The notes beneath the pieces are model-generated. The model was not told the origin of the DNA. It was given only the letters and a program-made list of their open reading frames with translations, and did not search any database. From the NCBI RefSeq assembly GCF_965232525.1, contig NZ_OZ246980.1:2356001-2420000 (forward strand): 64,000 nt of DNA, given 5' to 3'. The position numbers and the translations under genes are program-made. Positions 16,443 through 25,144 of this stretch are shown one piece after another (positions within the stretch are counted from its first letter, which is position 1; each line of letters begins with the position of its first letter). Source of the stretch: Bauldia sp965232525. Its GTDB lineage: Bacteria; Pseudomonadota; Alphaproteobacteria; Rhizobiales; Kaistiaceae.

Positions 16443-17979
16443 ACCGCCGACGCTCCACAAGGTCAAGCTGGTCCGGCGAACCAAGCGCGGCGGCGCCCGG
16501 GTCGAAGCCGTACCGCCCGAGGAATTCTCGATCTCGCGGAACGCCAAGCTCGGTGCGATGCAGGCGGTCGACTATTGCGCCCACACCACGCGCAAGCCGG
16601 AGCATGTGCTGATCGACGAGCTCGGCTTCGATGAGGAGTGCATCGCGGCGCTGCCGGACAGCGATTTCGAGGACACGGAGGAAGCCCAGGCGCGCGACAC
16701 GGTCTCCGACCGCACCGACGGCAGCGGCACGTCGAGCCTCAATCGGCCGAACCGGCTCATCGAGGTGACCGAGCACTACACCCGGCTGAAATACGACGAT
16801 GATGGCAAGGTCCGGCTCTACCGGGTGACCACCGCCGGCGAAAGCGGCACGGTCCTGAGGCGCGACGGCAAGCCGGCGATCGACCCGATCGGCGAGGTGC
16901 CGTTCGCGGCGATCACGCCGTTTCCGATGACCCATCGCTTCTTCGGCCGCTCGCTCGCCGATCACGTGATGGACCTGCAGCGGATCAAGACCGCGATCGT
17001 GCGGGCGCTGCTCGACAACATGTACTTGGCCAACAACGGCCGCACCGAAGTCTCGGCCGAGCACGCCGGCAAGCACACCATCGACGACCTGCTCACCAAT
17101 CGACCAGGCGGGATCGTGCGGACACTGCGACCGGGAGGTCTGATCCCGATCCCCAATTCAGAGATCGGCTCGTTCGGTTATCCGCTGCTCGAATACTGGG
17201 ACAGGGAGCGCGAGGTGCGGACCGGCGTCAGCCGCGAAGGGCAGGGGCTCGGTTCGGATTCGCTCAAGAACGTCGGGCAGGAAGTGCTCCTGTCGATGTT
17301 CAACATGGCGCAGTCCAAGATGCGGCTGATCGCGCGCATCTTCGCCGAGACCGGCATCCGCGACATGTTCCTGCTGCTCCACGCCATCACCCGGCGTGAG
17401 GCGACCAAGGCGGACACGGTGCGGCTGCGCGGACAGTGGGTCGACATCGAGCCCAACACCTGGCGCCGGCGCGACGATATGACGGTCACCGTCGGCCTCG
17501 GCTCCGGATCGAAGCCGCAACAGATCGCGTTTCTGTCGACGCTGCTCGAACTGCAAAAGGAGGCGATCCAGGCACCGGCCCTTGGTCTGGTCCAGCCGCG
17601 GCATCTCTACAACACGATCAAACGGCTGGTGGAGGCCAATGGCTTCAAGTCGGTCGATCCGTTCGCCGACAATCCCGACGCGGCGCCGCCGATGCCGCCG
17701 GACGACGAAGGGCCGGACCCGGCCATGGTCGAGACGCAAGCGCAGATGGCGCTTCAGGCCGAGCAGGGTCAGGTCGCCGCCCGTATCGAGGCGGAACGGA
17801 TGCAACTCGAACATGTCGCCCGCCTGCGTCAGATCGAGGTGGATGCACAGTTGCGGCGCGAACAGATGACGCTGGAAGCGCAACTCCGTCGCGAGCAGAT
17901 GGAGAAAGAAGCCCAGACGACCATCGGCACCGCGGCGATCGGTGAGGCGGTTGGGGCGGTCGCGTCGGAGGGGGGCTGA
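16291..17979 (+). CDS. portal protein, C-terminal part
   Basis: 562 residues in the frame +1 to the upstream portal part. It opens with a Pro/Met/Asp-rich linker, then conserved portal sequence (RVEAVPPEEFSISRNAK, GEVPFAAITPFPMTHRFFGRS, then a stretch with YLANNGR) and ends with a Glu/Gln/Arg-rich coiled coil (about residues 490-545). The first ATG has no ribosome site, so independent translation is unlikely. Together the two parts total about 735 residues, a normal size for this portal type. See the finding on the frameshift. Confidence 0.8.
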   Translation: MQPEPFPPMPDPETMDPAMIDPTTMEPDPGAIDPAMLEMLLSEAEPPPPPEPPTLHKVKLVRRTKRGGARVEAVPPEEFSISRNAKLGAMQAVDYCAHTTRKPEHVLIDELGFDEECIAALPDSDFEDTEEAQARDTVSDRTDGSGTSSLNRPNRLIEVTEHYTRLKYDDDGKVRLYRVTTAGESGTVLRRDGKPAIDPIGEVPFAAITPFPMTHRFFGRSLADHVMDLQRIKTAIVRALLDNMYLANNGRTEVSAEHAGKHTIDDLLTNRPGGIVRTLRPGGLIPIPNSEIGSFGYPLLEYWDREREVRTGVSREGQGLGSDSLKNVGQEVLLSMFNMAQSKMRLIARIFAETGIRDMFLLLHAITRREATKADTVRLRGQWVDIEPNTWRRRDDMTVTVGLGSGSKPQQIAFLSTLLELQKEAIQAPALGLVQPRHLYNTIKRLVEANGFKSVDPFADNPDAAPPMPPDDEGPDPAMVETQAQMALQAEQGQVAARIEAERMQLEHVARLRQIEVDAQLRREQMTLEAQLRREQMEKEAQTTIGTAAIGEAVGAVASEGG

Positions 17980-18042
17980 TCCGAGGCCTAGATTGCTTTC
18001 CTGCAAACCATCCAGTCACGATACACGGGCAACGATTTGCTT

Positions 18043-18252
18043 ATGGCAAAAACGCATAAATCTCCGACAAGCACCCGCGACGATGAGGTCACGATGGAGA
18101 TGATGAACGCAGGTGCGGCTACGATTTTTTGGGGCGACTCTGAGGAGTTTTCTCAATGGTACGAAACGATTCCCGAGACAATAACCCCACTCCAAGCCCT
18201 GGCCCGTCAGATTTGGCTAGCGATGCAAGCGGTCCAGAGAAGCAAAGAATGA
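18043..18252 (+). CDS. small protein of unknown function (69 aa)
   Basis: 69 residues from the ATG at 18043 (an in-frame start exists two codons upstream). The sequence is protein-like, with an aromatic core (FWGDSEEFSQWYETIPETITPLQ split by acidic residues) and a helical end. No ribosome site is evident and the last 134 bases overlap the reverse-strand gene at 18119-18742, so only one of the two may be expressed. It follows the portal gene on the same strand. Function unknown. Confidence 0.4.
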   Translation: MAKTHKSPTSTRDDEVTMEMMNAGAATIFWGDSEEFSQWYETIPETITPLQALARQIWLAMQAVQRSKE

Positions 18253-18742
18253 TCATAAATCGAGTGAGATCACTGAACCATTCCGAGATATCGCAAGCAA
18301 TTTCATCTAGATCTCCGGCCGATATTTCTTCTTCTGATTTTAATTTATCTCCTTCGAATAGCCAGGAATATTGACCAACGCGAATTTTATCTGGTTGGTT
18401 TTCAATATTCCTGGATAGCAACCAGTGTGTGATTTTGTTTCTTCTTTTTGCCAAAATTGATCCAAATGTGGCAAGAGCCTTACCAATCTCGTGAATTTCC
18501 GAATAGTCTTTGCAAGTTATTCGTAGCAATTTCTTGAATACATCGATCTTGCGATTGAAAGCCCTTACGCGATGGATCGCATGAGGAGCCGTCTTGTCGA
18601 TATGACCCGGAGAAGAGATCAACATCGATATCAGTAGTTCAAGTTGATGCTCTGCAAAAGACCAGAGGACGGTGATGAGGCCAATTGCCTTGAGATCATC
18701 ATCAGTCAGATTCGGTCGTGCCAGAGTAGACACATCTCTCAT
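18119..18742 (-). CDS. cargo protein with HEPN-like R-x4-H motif
   Basis: 207 residues, lower in GC than all phage genes around it and on the opposite strand, both signs of a moron gene. The sequence is helical, with a hydrophobic helix (WSFAEHQLELLISMLI near residues 27-42). A later helix ends in RNKITHW (residues 101-107), which fits the R-N-x3-H form of the HEPN ribonuclease motif. HEPN proteins act as toxins or in abortive infection. The motif is seen; a HEPN fold is inferred from it and from helical content. Second gene of a two-gene reverse unit. Confidence 0.6.
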   Translation of the reverse strand: MRDVSTLARPNLTDDDLKAIGLITVLWSFAEHQLELLISMLISSPGHIDKTAPHAIHRVRAFNRKIDVFKKLLRITCKDYSEIHEIGKALATFGSILAKRRNKITHWLLSRNIENQPDKIRVGQYSWLFEGDKLKSEEEISAGDLDEIACDISEWFSDLTRFMIILCFSGPLASLAKSDGPGLGVGLLSRESFRTIEKTPQSRPKKS

Positions 18743-18790
18743 TATCTTGGTACCCCTTCATCTGTCACCACTCAGTCGTTTTTAGGAACC

Positions 18791-19186
18791 CTAGGATCTC
18801 GACGGTGCTTTATCGCGTGCGGGTGGATTGCGGTAGTCCACTAAAGCTCTCGCTATGTCGTCTGCTCTCTCCGGCTCCAGGAGAAAAGCTAACCATCCCA
18901 GGCCGGGGTGGCGCAGGGTCAGCAATGCAGTCCCCGGCGGCCCGCTGTGTTGATCAGGCACCCGCCAAGCCGGATAATCTGTCCCGGAAACACGCGAGAA
19001 TGGTTCGAGTTCGGGAGTAACAACATCCCTTAGTTCTGCACGAATTCTGGCGAGCTCGCTAATAAGCTGATCAAGAGTGGAGGCGTCATATATGATATGC
19101 CCTAGGAGTGTCTCTTCTTCATAGAGTTCTATGATCGCGGAGTTACGGTCTTCATCAATAGTGACTTTTAAGTTCATGCGGGGCAT
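18791..19186 (-). CDS. unknown protein, first gene of reverse-strand cargo pair
   Basis: 131 residues from the ATG at 19186, chosen because GGAGG lies five bases upstream; an earlier in-frame start at 19210 has none. The N-terminal third reads as beta strands (KVTIDEDRNSAIIELYEE) followed by a helix (LDQLISELARIRAELRD). No family recognised. It lies 48 bp before the HEPN-like gene on the same strand, so the two form a unit inserted against the direction of the head genes. An antidote or partner role is possible but only positional. Confidence 0.55.
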   Translation of the reverse strand: MPRMNLKVTIDEDRNSAIIELYEEETLLGHIIYDASTLDQLISELARIRAELRDVVTPELEPFSRVSGTDYPAWRVPDQHSGPPGTALLTLRHPGLGWLAFLLEPERADDIARALVDYRNPPARDKAPSRS

Positions 19187-19338
19187 CTGTGCCTCCAAAT
19201 ACGTCGGCATGCCAACTTAGGCAAAAGCGTCAACAACGCAGCAGGTACGCATCAAGCTCGGTATCGTATCAGCCAGCGTACAACAGCGGCAATCGTTCTA
19301 CGCTAGGAAATATGGCAACGACAGTGGGGTTGTGCCTT

Positions 19339-19629
19339 ATGATACCCGACGAACTGACCCTGACCCGTGACCGGGTTGCCGGCGATCGGGCGCGAGCCTT
19401 GCTCGATGATCCGCTGCTGGCCGACGCCTTTGCTGGCGTCGAGCGCGCCTACATGGACGAGTGGAAGGCGAACGCCCTGAATCTCGGGCCGGAGGGCCGC
19501 GAGGAAATCTGGCGCGCGGTGCAACTGATCGCCAAGGTCAAGGCGCATCTCGAGGCCCTCGTGCGCGACGGCGAACTGGCAGCGGCCGAGCTCGCCAGCC
19601 TGCGCCCGGACGACAGCGACCAGACCTGA
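19339..19629 (+). CDS. conserved small head-operon protein (96 aa)
   Basis: The ATG at 19339 gives 96 residues; longer frames upstream are not protein-like. Helical and acidic (RARALLDDPLLADAFAGVE, then REEIWRAVQLIAKVKAHLEAL). Small proteins of this pattern, with a DDPLL core and a REEIW helix, occur between portal and scaffold genes in related prophages. Function unknown. It resumes the forward operon after the reversed cargo pair. Confidence 0.68.
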   Translation: MIPDELTLTRDRVAGDRARALLDDPLLADAFAGVERAYMDEWKANALNLGPEGREEIWRAVQLIAKVKAHLEALVRDGELAAAELASLRPDDSDQT

Positions 19630-19652
19630 ATTCCTAAAAGGACATCGCGAAC

Positions 19653-20735
19653 ATGACGGTGACTCGTTTCATCGACGGGTGGCAGACTTCTGTTGCCCGC
19701 GCTCCGGCGGACGCGCTTTCGTCGGGGCTCTCCGCGGTCGAGCCCTTGTCGAACGATGAGGCGACGGCACGGATGACCGGGACGGACGAATCCGGCGAGC
19801 CGTCACCGGATATCACGGACACATTCGAACCGGCCCCAAATGGGGCGGACACCGACGCGGGTCGCGACGATCCGCCCATCGGTGACGACGCGGGGTATGA
19901 CGACGCGGCCGACGCGCCGCCCATCGATATGCCCCAGTCATGGTCGAAGGACGACCGGGAAGCGTGGGATGCCCTCCCTCGTGCTCAACAGCGACGGCTG
20001 GCGGAGCGGGAGCGGGCACGAAGCGCCGAGGTCAGCCGGAGACTTCAGGAGGCCGCCGAGCGCAGCAAGGCCGTCGAGGCCGAGGTGGGCGCGGCACGGC
20101 AGGTACGGGAACAGTACGCATCGGCGATCGATCAGGTTTCGGCCCAGATCAACGCCATGGCCGGTTCGGAGTTCGCGGACGTCACGTCCTGGGACGACGT
20201 CAACCGGATGGCGACGGAAAACCCGGAACGCTTCAATCGCTGGGCCGCGCTTCGCCAACAGGCGGAAGCGGTCCTGCAGGAGCAGGCCAAACTCCAACAT
20301 CAGGCCCGGCAGGAGCAGGCGGCGCACTTTCAGGCCTACACGGCTGAGGAAGACGCCCGCTTTCTCCAGTCGGCGCCGGAGTTTGCCGATCCGCACCATG
20401 CCGCGGATCTTCAGGGCCAGGTTCGCGCCATGCTGACCGACGACTACGGCATCGGGCCGGACGAGCTAGCGGCACTGTGGAACGGAGAGCCGATGAGCCT
20501 CCGGGATCATCGGGCCCAGCTCGTCATCCGCGATGCCCTGCGCTACCGTCAGGCGAAAGCCCGGCTGGCGCAGGACCCCCGTACCAGACCGCGGTCTCCT
20601 CCGCCCCAGCGGCCAGGGTCGGCGCCCGCCAAAGGCGAGGCGCGCAACCGGGCTCTGGATCGCGCCAGCAAAGCATTGGATCGCACCAACAGCCGCGAAG
20701 CGGCTCTGCAGCTGATGAAGCTGCGCGGATCCTAA
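19653..20735 (+). CDS. head scaffold protein
   Basis: 360 residues: an acidic, low-complexity N-terminal region (residues 40-95, rich in Asp, Gly, Pro), a WSKDDREAWDALPRAQQ motif near residue 97, then a long coiled coil (about 110-240) rich in Glu, Ala, Gln and a basic C-terminus (from about 300). This is the typical plan of phage scaffolds immediately upstream of the capsid gene. It would guide procapsid assembly and leave before maturation. AAAAGGA ribosome site. Confidence 0.75.
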   Translation: MTVTRFIDGWQTSVARAPADALSSGLSAVEPLSNDEATARMTGTDESGEPSPDITDTFEPAPNGADTDAGRDDPPIGDDAGYDDAADAPPIDMPQSWSKDDREAWDALPRAQQRRLAERERARSAEVSRRLQEAAERSKAVEAEVGAARQVREQYASAIDQVSAQINAMAGSEFADVTSWDDVNRMATENPERFNRWAALRQQAEAVLQEQAKLQHQARQEQAAHFQAYTAEEDARFLQSAPEFADPHHAADLQGQVRAMLTDDYGIGPDELAALWNGEPMSLRDHRAQLVIRDALRYRQAKARLAQDPRTRPRSPPPQRPGSAPAKGEARNRALDRASKALDRTNSREAALQLMKLRGS

Positions 20736-20747
20736 CGGAGAAACGAA

Positions 20748-21698
20748 ATGGCAGTACCCACAAACACTTATCTTACCTACAACGCGCGAGGGAACCGCGA
20801 AGACCTCAGCGACGTGATCTACCGGGTCGACCCGACCGACACGCCGTTCTGTTCCTCGGTTGCCAAGGTCAAGGCGACCGCGACCCTGCACGAATGGCAG
20901 ACCCAGGCCCTACGCGCCGCCTCGACTAACAACGCCGTGCTCGAAGGCGACGACGCGACGATCAACGCCCGGACCGCGACCGTGCGGCTCTCCAACGTCT
21001 GCCAGATCTCGGACGAGACGGCGTCGGTCACCGGCACCCAGCAGGCGGTCGACTCGGCCGGTCGCGACAACGAGATGAACTATCAGATCCTGCTCGCGGG
21101 CCTCGAGCTGAAGCGCGACATGGAGGCGATCGTCCTCACCAATCAGGCCAAGAATGCCGGTGATGCATCGACCGCCCGCAACCTTGCCTCGGTGCTTTCG
21201 TGGATCAAGGCCAACAGCGATATGGCTTCGGATGGCGACGATCCCGCCGCCGCCGACGGCACCGGGACCCGCACCGACGGTACCCAGCGCGCGTTCACCG
21301 AGGAGCAGCTGAAGACCGTGCTCAACGCTACCTGGAACTCCGGCGGCGATCCCGACACGATCATGCTCGGCGGCTTCAACAAGCAGGTGATGTCCGGCTT
21401 TGTCGGCCGCGGCACGCCGACCGAAGACACCAAGGCGAAGAAGATCGTCGCCGCCGTCGATGTTTACGAGAGCGACTTCGGCACGCTTCGCATCGTGCCG
21501 AACCGCAACAACCCGCGGACCCGTGACGCGCTCGTCCTGCAGATGGACATGTGGGGGATCGCGACGCTGAGGAACATGAAGACGGTTGAACTCGCCAAGA
21601 CCGGCGACAGCCGCAAGAAGCAGATCATCTGCGAGTACACGGTCGAGGCCCGCAACGAAAAAGCCTCCGGCGGCGTCTTCGATCTGACCACCACCTAG
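20748..21698 (+). CDS. major capsid protein (SU10-like)
   Basis: 316 residues, HK97-type capsid of the SU10 family: TPFCSSVAKVKATATLHEWQ near residue 27, ETASVTGTQQAV, then LKRDMEAIVLTNQ and a C-terminal domain with KQIICEYTVEARNEKA. It is preceded by GGAG and followed by a strong terminator at 21739. No N-terminal propeptide is evident, in keeping with the separate scaffold gene. Podovirus-type phages with this capsid include SU10, which has an elongated head; head shape here is unknown. Confidence 0.88.
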   Translation: MAVPTNTYLTYNARGNREDLSDVIYRVDPTDTPFCSSVAKVKATATLHEWQTQALRAASTNNAVLEGDDATINARTATVRLSNVCQISDETASVTGTQQAVDSAGRDNEMNYQILLAGLELKRDMEAIVLTNQAKNAGDASTARNLASVLSWIKANSDMASDGDDPAAADGTGTRTDGTQRAFTEEQLKTVLNATWNSGGDPDTIMLGGFNKQVMSGFVGRGTPTEDTKAKKIVAAVDVYESDFGTLRIVPNRNNPRTRDALVLQMDMWGIATLRNMKTVELAKTGDSRKKQIICEYTVEARNEKASGGVFDLTTT

Positions 21699-21738
21699 GG
21701 CGGGTCAGGGGCGTTTTCGCCCCGGATGAACCGCACGA

Positions 21739-21770
21739 CGGCGGGCTGATCGGCCCGCCGTTTCTCGTTT
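21739..21770 (+). terminator. intrinsic terminator after capsid gene
   Basis: Perfect 8-bp GC stem (CGGCGGGC 21739-21746 with 21753-21760), 6-base loop, then TTTCTCGTTT. The position between capsid and minor structural genes suggests partial termination that raises capsid mRNA relative to downstream genes. Confidence 0.65.
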
Positions 21771-21818
21771 ACGCGCCGACTCGCGGCTCAAGCGGCCCGG
21801 CGCCTCGGAGACATAACC

Positions 21819-22178
21819 ATGGCAAACGCCTATCCCGGCAAGCGACCGCTTGCCGACAAATACGTGAACGCCCAGCTCGCCGACATTTCGGCGGCCGGTT
21901 CAGTGACCGTACCGGTCGCGGGCCAGGGGGCGCTGATCGGCCTGCGGCTTGCCCGCAGCGCGACAACGACAGGTACAGCGGCAATCACCGTCGCGCTGAA
22001 CGGCACGGCGCTCTCCGGTGCGGTGCTTTCGGTTACCGCCGGCGCTGCCACCGATGTGATCAGCGTTGACGTGCCGCCAGCGGCGGTGAAGGACGGCGAC
22101 GTGCTTGCCTTCACCTCCAACGGTGGGTCCACCGGCGCATCGACCGGCACCATCACCGCTGTCATCCGGGAGCTCTGA
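21819..22178 (+). CDS. putative head decoration protein
   Basis: 119 residues with an Ala/Thr/Val/Gly-rich beta composition (SVTVPVAGQGALIGLRLARS; VLSVTAGAATDVISVDVPP). Small beta proteins of this kind just after the capsid gene often decorate the head or join it to the tail. It is similar in style to the next gene, with a GGAGA ribosome site. No family signature that I can name; the role is from position. Confidence 0.55.
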   Translation: MANAYPGKRPLADKYVNAQLADISAAGSVTVPVAGQGALIGLRLARSATTTGTAAITVALNGTALSGAVLSVTAGAATDVISVDVPPAAVKDGDVLAFTSNGGSTGASTGTITAVIREL

Positions 22179-22179
22179 G

Positions 22180-22479
22180 ATGGCGGGCGCGTATCACTAC
22201 AACGGCGGGCCGTGGCGTCCGTCGACGACCCAGAGCGTCGCCTACACGGCGACCGCCGGCACAATCACCAACGCGGTCGGCGGCCAGACCCGCGTCGTGC
22301 GGTTGGTCGCCACCAGTGCCGCCCACATCGCCATCGGCGGATCGCCGACGGCGACCACCGGCGACGTCTACCTGCCTGCCGATACGCCGGAAGCGTTCCT
22401 GATCAATCCCGGCGAGAAGGTCTCGGCTGTCCAGGCCTCGGCCGGCGGCACGCTGCACGTCACTGAAATGACCCGCTGA
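22180..22479 (+). CDS. small beta-rich virion protein
   Basis: 99 residues from an ATG one base after the previous stop codon. Beta-rich, Thr/Ala-rich sequence (TQSVAYTATAGTITNAVGGQT; EAFLINPGEKVSAVQA). The LINPGEKVSAVQ type pattern is common in small phage head or tail accessory proteins. The longer frame starting at 22105 is a shadow of the preceding gene. Function inferred only from position. Confidence 0.58.
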   Translation: MAGAYHYNGGPWRPSTTQSVAYTATAGTITNAVGGQTRVVRLVATSAAHIAIGGSPTATTGDVYLPADTPEAFLINPGEKVSAVQASAGGTLHVTEMTR

Positions 22480-22504
22480 TCCATCGCGACAAGGAGCTCA
22501 CGCA

Positions 22505-22696
22505 ATGAAACTCGAAACCCTGCTCTACGAACTGGCGATGCCGGAGAAGGCGCCGAAACCCAAGCCGGCGAAGCCGGCGAAGGCATCCAAGCCGGAGAAG
22601 AAGAAGCCATGCCCGCCGAAGCGTTCCGGTGACAAGGTCGCGACCGCCAAGCGTCCCGGTCGTGTCCACCAGGCGCGCGGCCGCAACGGCAAGTGA
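22505..22696 (+). CDS. Lys/Pro-rich small basic protein
   Basis: 63 residues with AAGGAG before the ATG. After a 12-residue start (KLETLLYELAMP) the protein is a string of Lys-Pro-Ala repeats (KPAKPAKASKPEKKKP) and ends very basic. It could bind packaged DNA or be a disordered linker; there is no direct evidence. Its stop overlaps the GTG start of the next gene. Confidence 0.6.
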   Translation: MKLETLLYELAMPEKAPKPKPAKPAKASKPEKKKPCPPKRSGDKVATAKRPGRVHQARGRNGK

Positions 22697-23004
22697 CCGG
22701 CGAAGCGGACGGGGAGATCCGATCGCGGACCCACGTCGACCGCGCCGACGGCACGGTCACCTTCGAACGGGTCCAGGACGTCGGGCCGATCCTCGATGCC
22801 AACCGGCAGCTCGAACAGCAACCGCAGCGCGGCGACTTCCGTCACGTCGGGACCGTGCCGAACGTTCTGATCGAGAAGTGGATCAACGAAGAAGGCGCGC
22901 CGGTGCTGGCGATGTCGGCGCATGAGTTCGCCCGCTTCATCCGCCGGAAGCTCAACGACCCCGACTACCGATATCTGCGCACCGCGCCCAAGCTGATCGT
23001 GTGA
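22693..23004 (+). CDS. conserved phage protein, unknown (103 aa)
   Basis: 103 residues from a GTG that overlaps the previous TGA. The C-terminal half has an ordered pattern (NVLIEKWINEEGAPVLAM, FIRRKLNDPDYRYLRT) that recurs in phage head-to-tail clusters before the adaptor gene. Function unknown. The overlap at the start and the 4-bp gap to the adaptor gene mean coupled translation. Confidence 0.62.
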   Translation: MTGEADGEIRSRTHVDRADGTVTFERVQDVGPILDANRQLEQQPQRGDFRHVGTVPNVLIEKWINEEGAPVLAMSAHEFARFIRRKLNDPDYRYLRTAPKLIV

Positions 23005-23008
23005 GGCC

Positions 23009-23635
23009 ATGGCTCTCTCGACCTACTCCGACCTGAAAGCGGCGATCGCCGACTGGGCGGCCCGCGCCGGGCTGCTCGCCGACGTCACGCCGGATTTCGT
23101 CACGCTCACCGAAGGGCTGTTCAACCATGGAGACGAGGAACTCGGCTTCGCGCCGCTGCGCTGTCGGCAGATGGAGACCGCGGCCAATCTCGCTGTCACC
23201 GCAGGCGCCGTGGCGCTGCCGTCCGACTTTCTCGAGGTCAGGCGCGTCACTGCCGCAACTAGCCCGGTGCGCGAGCTCTCCTACGCCGAGCCAGGCTGGC
23301 TGAAGGAAGCGTACCCGGCCGGGCAGAACGCGGACGCGCCGAAATTCTACACCATCGAGGGGGACACCCTTCGCTCGGTGGCCAACGTCGAGCTGGTCTA
23401 CTACCGGACGGTTCCCGCGCTTTCAGACGCGAGCCCGACCAACTGGCTGCTGACGACGTTCCCCAACGCGTACCTGTTCGGCGGGCTCCTGCACTACGCG
23501 CTCTACCAGATGAACGACGAAGCAACGGCGCGCTATCTCCGGCTGCTGCGCGGCGCGGTGCGCGGTCTGACCCGCAGCGATATGACAGCGCGGGCGGGCG
23601 TGTTCGAAAAACGCACGGCAGCGGGGGCGTATTAG
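23009..23635 (+). CDS. phage adaptor / head-to-tail connector protein
   Basis: 208 residues, helical, with the usual start of connector proteins (TYSDLKAAIADWAARAG) and the later PSDFLEVRRV and FPNAYLFGGLLHYALYQM elements, as in T7 gp11-like or Gp6-type adaptors of podoviruses. It would sit beneath the portal ring and hold the tail nozzle. Followed after 3 bp by the stabilisation protein. Confidence 0.75.
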   Translation: MALSTYSDLKAAIADWAARAGLLADVTPDFVTLTEGLFNHGDEELGFAPLRCRQMETAANLAVTAGAVALPSDFLEVRRVTAATSPVRELSYAEPGWLKEAYPAGQNADAPKFYTIEGDTLRSVANVELVYYRTVPALSDASPTNWLLTTFPNAYLFGGLLHYALYQMNDEATARYLRLLRGAVRGLTRSDMTARAGVFEKRTAAGAY

Positions 23636-23638
23636 GCG

Positions 23639-25144
23639 ATGCAGATTCCGTTTGGGCCATGGCGCCCTGATCCGTATCTGATCGACAGCCAGTTCTCCGC
23701 CGAGGCGAAGAATGTCCTGCCGTCGAGCGCTGGGTGGAAGCCGTTTCCGGCGCTCGCCAGCATTACTGATGCTGTCGGGTCCGATGTGAGGGGTGCTTTC
23801 AAGGCCCGCACGTCCGATGGCGCGACGGCCATCTTCTGCGGCACGGCGACCAAGTTATTCAAACTGAACGGTACGACGTGGGACGAGGTTACGAGGCTCC
23901 TGGGCGGCGGCCCGTCTTTCGAAAACTACAACCTACCGGCCGATAATTACTGGTCGTTCGCGCAGCAGGACAACATCCTCTACGCGGTTCAGGCGGGCGA
24001 TGTGCCGCAGTTCATCGACGTCGACGGCGGCGCGAATTTCGCGCCGGTCGCCGGGCCTCCGCCCACCGCGCGCTACGTCAAGGCGGTCGGGAACTTCCTG
24101 TTCCTGCTCGATCTTACGTCAAACCTGGGAGTGGCCAGCACAGGTCGGATTCAAGCCGCCTGGTCCGGAATGCGCGACTTCGATTTCTGGACGTACGGTG
24201 AGAAGTCGTCCGACTTCGCGACGTTCTTCTCCGGCGGTCATGTGATGGGGATGACCTCGAAGCAGACTGGCCTGCTCATTCAGGAGAGCGCCGTCAACCG
24301 GTTTCAGCGGGTGAACGATCGCCGTACCTGGGTGTTTGAGAAAGTCGAGGCGGCGCAGGGCACACGGTCGCCGCACTCGATCATCGAGCACCAGGGGACG
24401 GCTTACTATTACGGTACGGACGGATTCGTAGCGTCGTCCCCAGGCGCTTTTACCAATGAGGCGGGCGTTGAGTGGGTGGACGAGTGGTTCAAGGAAAACG
24501 TCAACATCGCGCGGATCAAGACGGTGATCGGTGCGCTGGATCCGACCCGGCCGCGGTTCTTCTGGCTGTTTCCGTCGGCCGGGAATGACTCATACGTTCT
24601 CGACCGCATCATTGGCTTCGACCCACCGACGCAGCAATGGTTCCATGCCGACCTGGATGCCTCGTTCGTCTTCGACGCGGCGACGACAGCGACTACGCTG
24701 GAAGGGCTCGGCTCGGCGCCGTTCAACTACACGCTGGAAACGATGCCGATCTCGCTGGACAGCGACATATGGAAGGGTGGCGCGCCAAGACTCGGCGGGT
24801 TCACGTCGGATCAAAAGCTTGGGTTTTTCACCGGATCGGCACTCGCGGCGACGCTGCGAACCGGATCAGTCCAACTGGTACCCGGCCGGCGGGCATTCGT
24901 GAATGGTTTCCGCCCGACGACCGACGCGCTGAACGTCCACGGCCGTGCTGCAGTGGCGGAAAGATCGCAGGATAGCGTATTGTGGGGCTCTCAGTCGTCA
25001 TTGACTGCGGAAGGCCTGATCCCGATGCGCGCATCGGGTCGGTACCATCAATTTGAGTGCTCCATTCCCGCGAACGAGTTGTGGAACGATATCCGCAACA
25101 TCGGCCTGACTGCCGATGACCTCAAGCAGCATGGGACGCAGTGA
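23639..25144 (+). CDS. tail hub / packaged-DNA stabilisation protein
   Basis: 501 residues, beta-propeller-like with many aromatic and Gly-Asp turns. It begins FGPWRPDPYLIDSQFSAEA and contains YYYGTDGFVASSPGAF and LPADNYWSFAQQDN, the pattern of P22 gp10-type stabilisation or nozzle proteins of short-tailed phages. It would form the distal tail tube together with the adaptor. Its stop is immediately followed by the next ATG. Confidence 0.72.
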   Translation: MQIPFGPWRPDPYLIDSQFSAEAKNVLPSSAGWKPFPALASITDAVGSDVRGAFKARTSDGATAIFCGTATKLFKLNGTTWDEVTRLLGGGPSFENYNLPADNYWSFAQQDNILYAVQAGDVPQFIDVDGGANFAPVAGPPPTARYVKAVGNFLFLLDLTSNLGVASTGRIQAAWSGMRDFDFWTYGEKSSDFATFFSGGHVMGMTSKQTGLLIQESAVNRFQRVNDRRTWVFEKVEAAQGTRSPHSIIEHQGTAYYYGTDGFVASSPGAFTNEAGVEWVDEWFKENVNIARIKTVIGALDPTRPRFFWLFPSAGNDSYVLDRIIGFDPPTQQWFHADLDASFVFDAATTATTLEGLGSAPFNYTLETMPISLDSDIWKGGAPRLGGFTSDQKLGFFTGSALAATLRTGSVQLVPGRRAFVNGFRPTTDALNVHGRAAVAERSQDSVLWGSQSSLTAEGLIPMRASGRYHQFECSIPANELWNDIRNIGLTADDLKQHGTQ

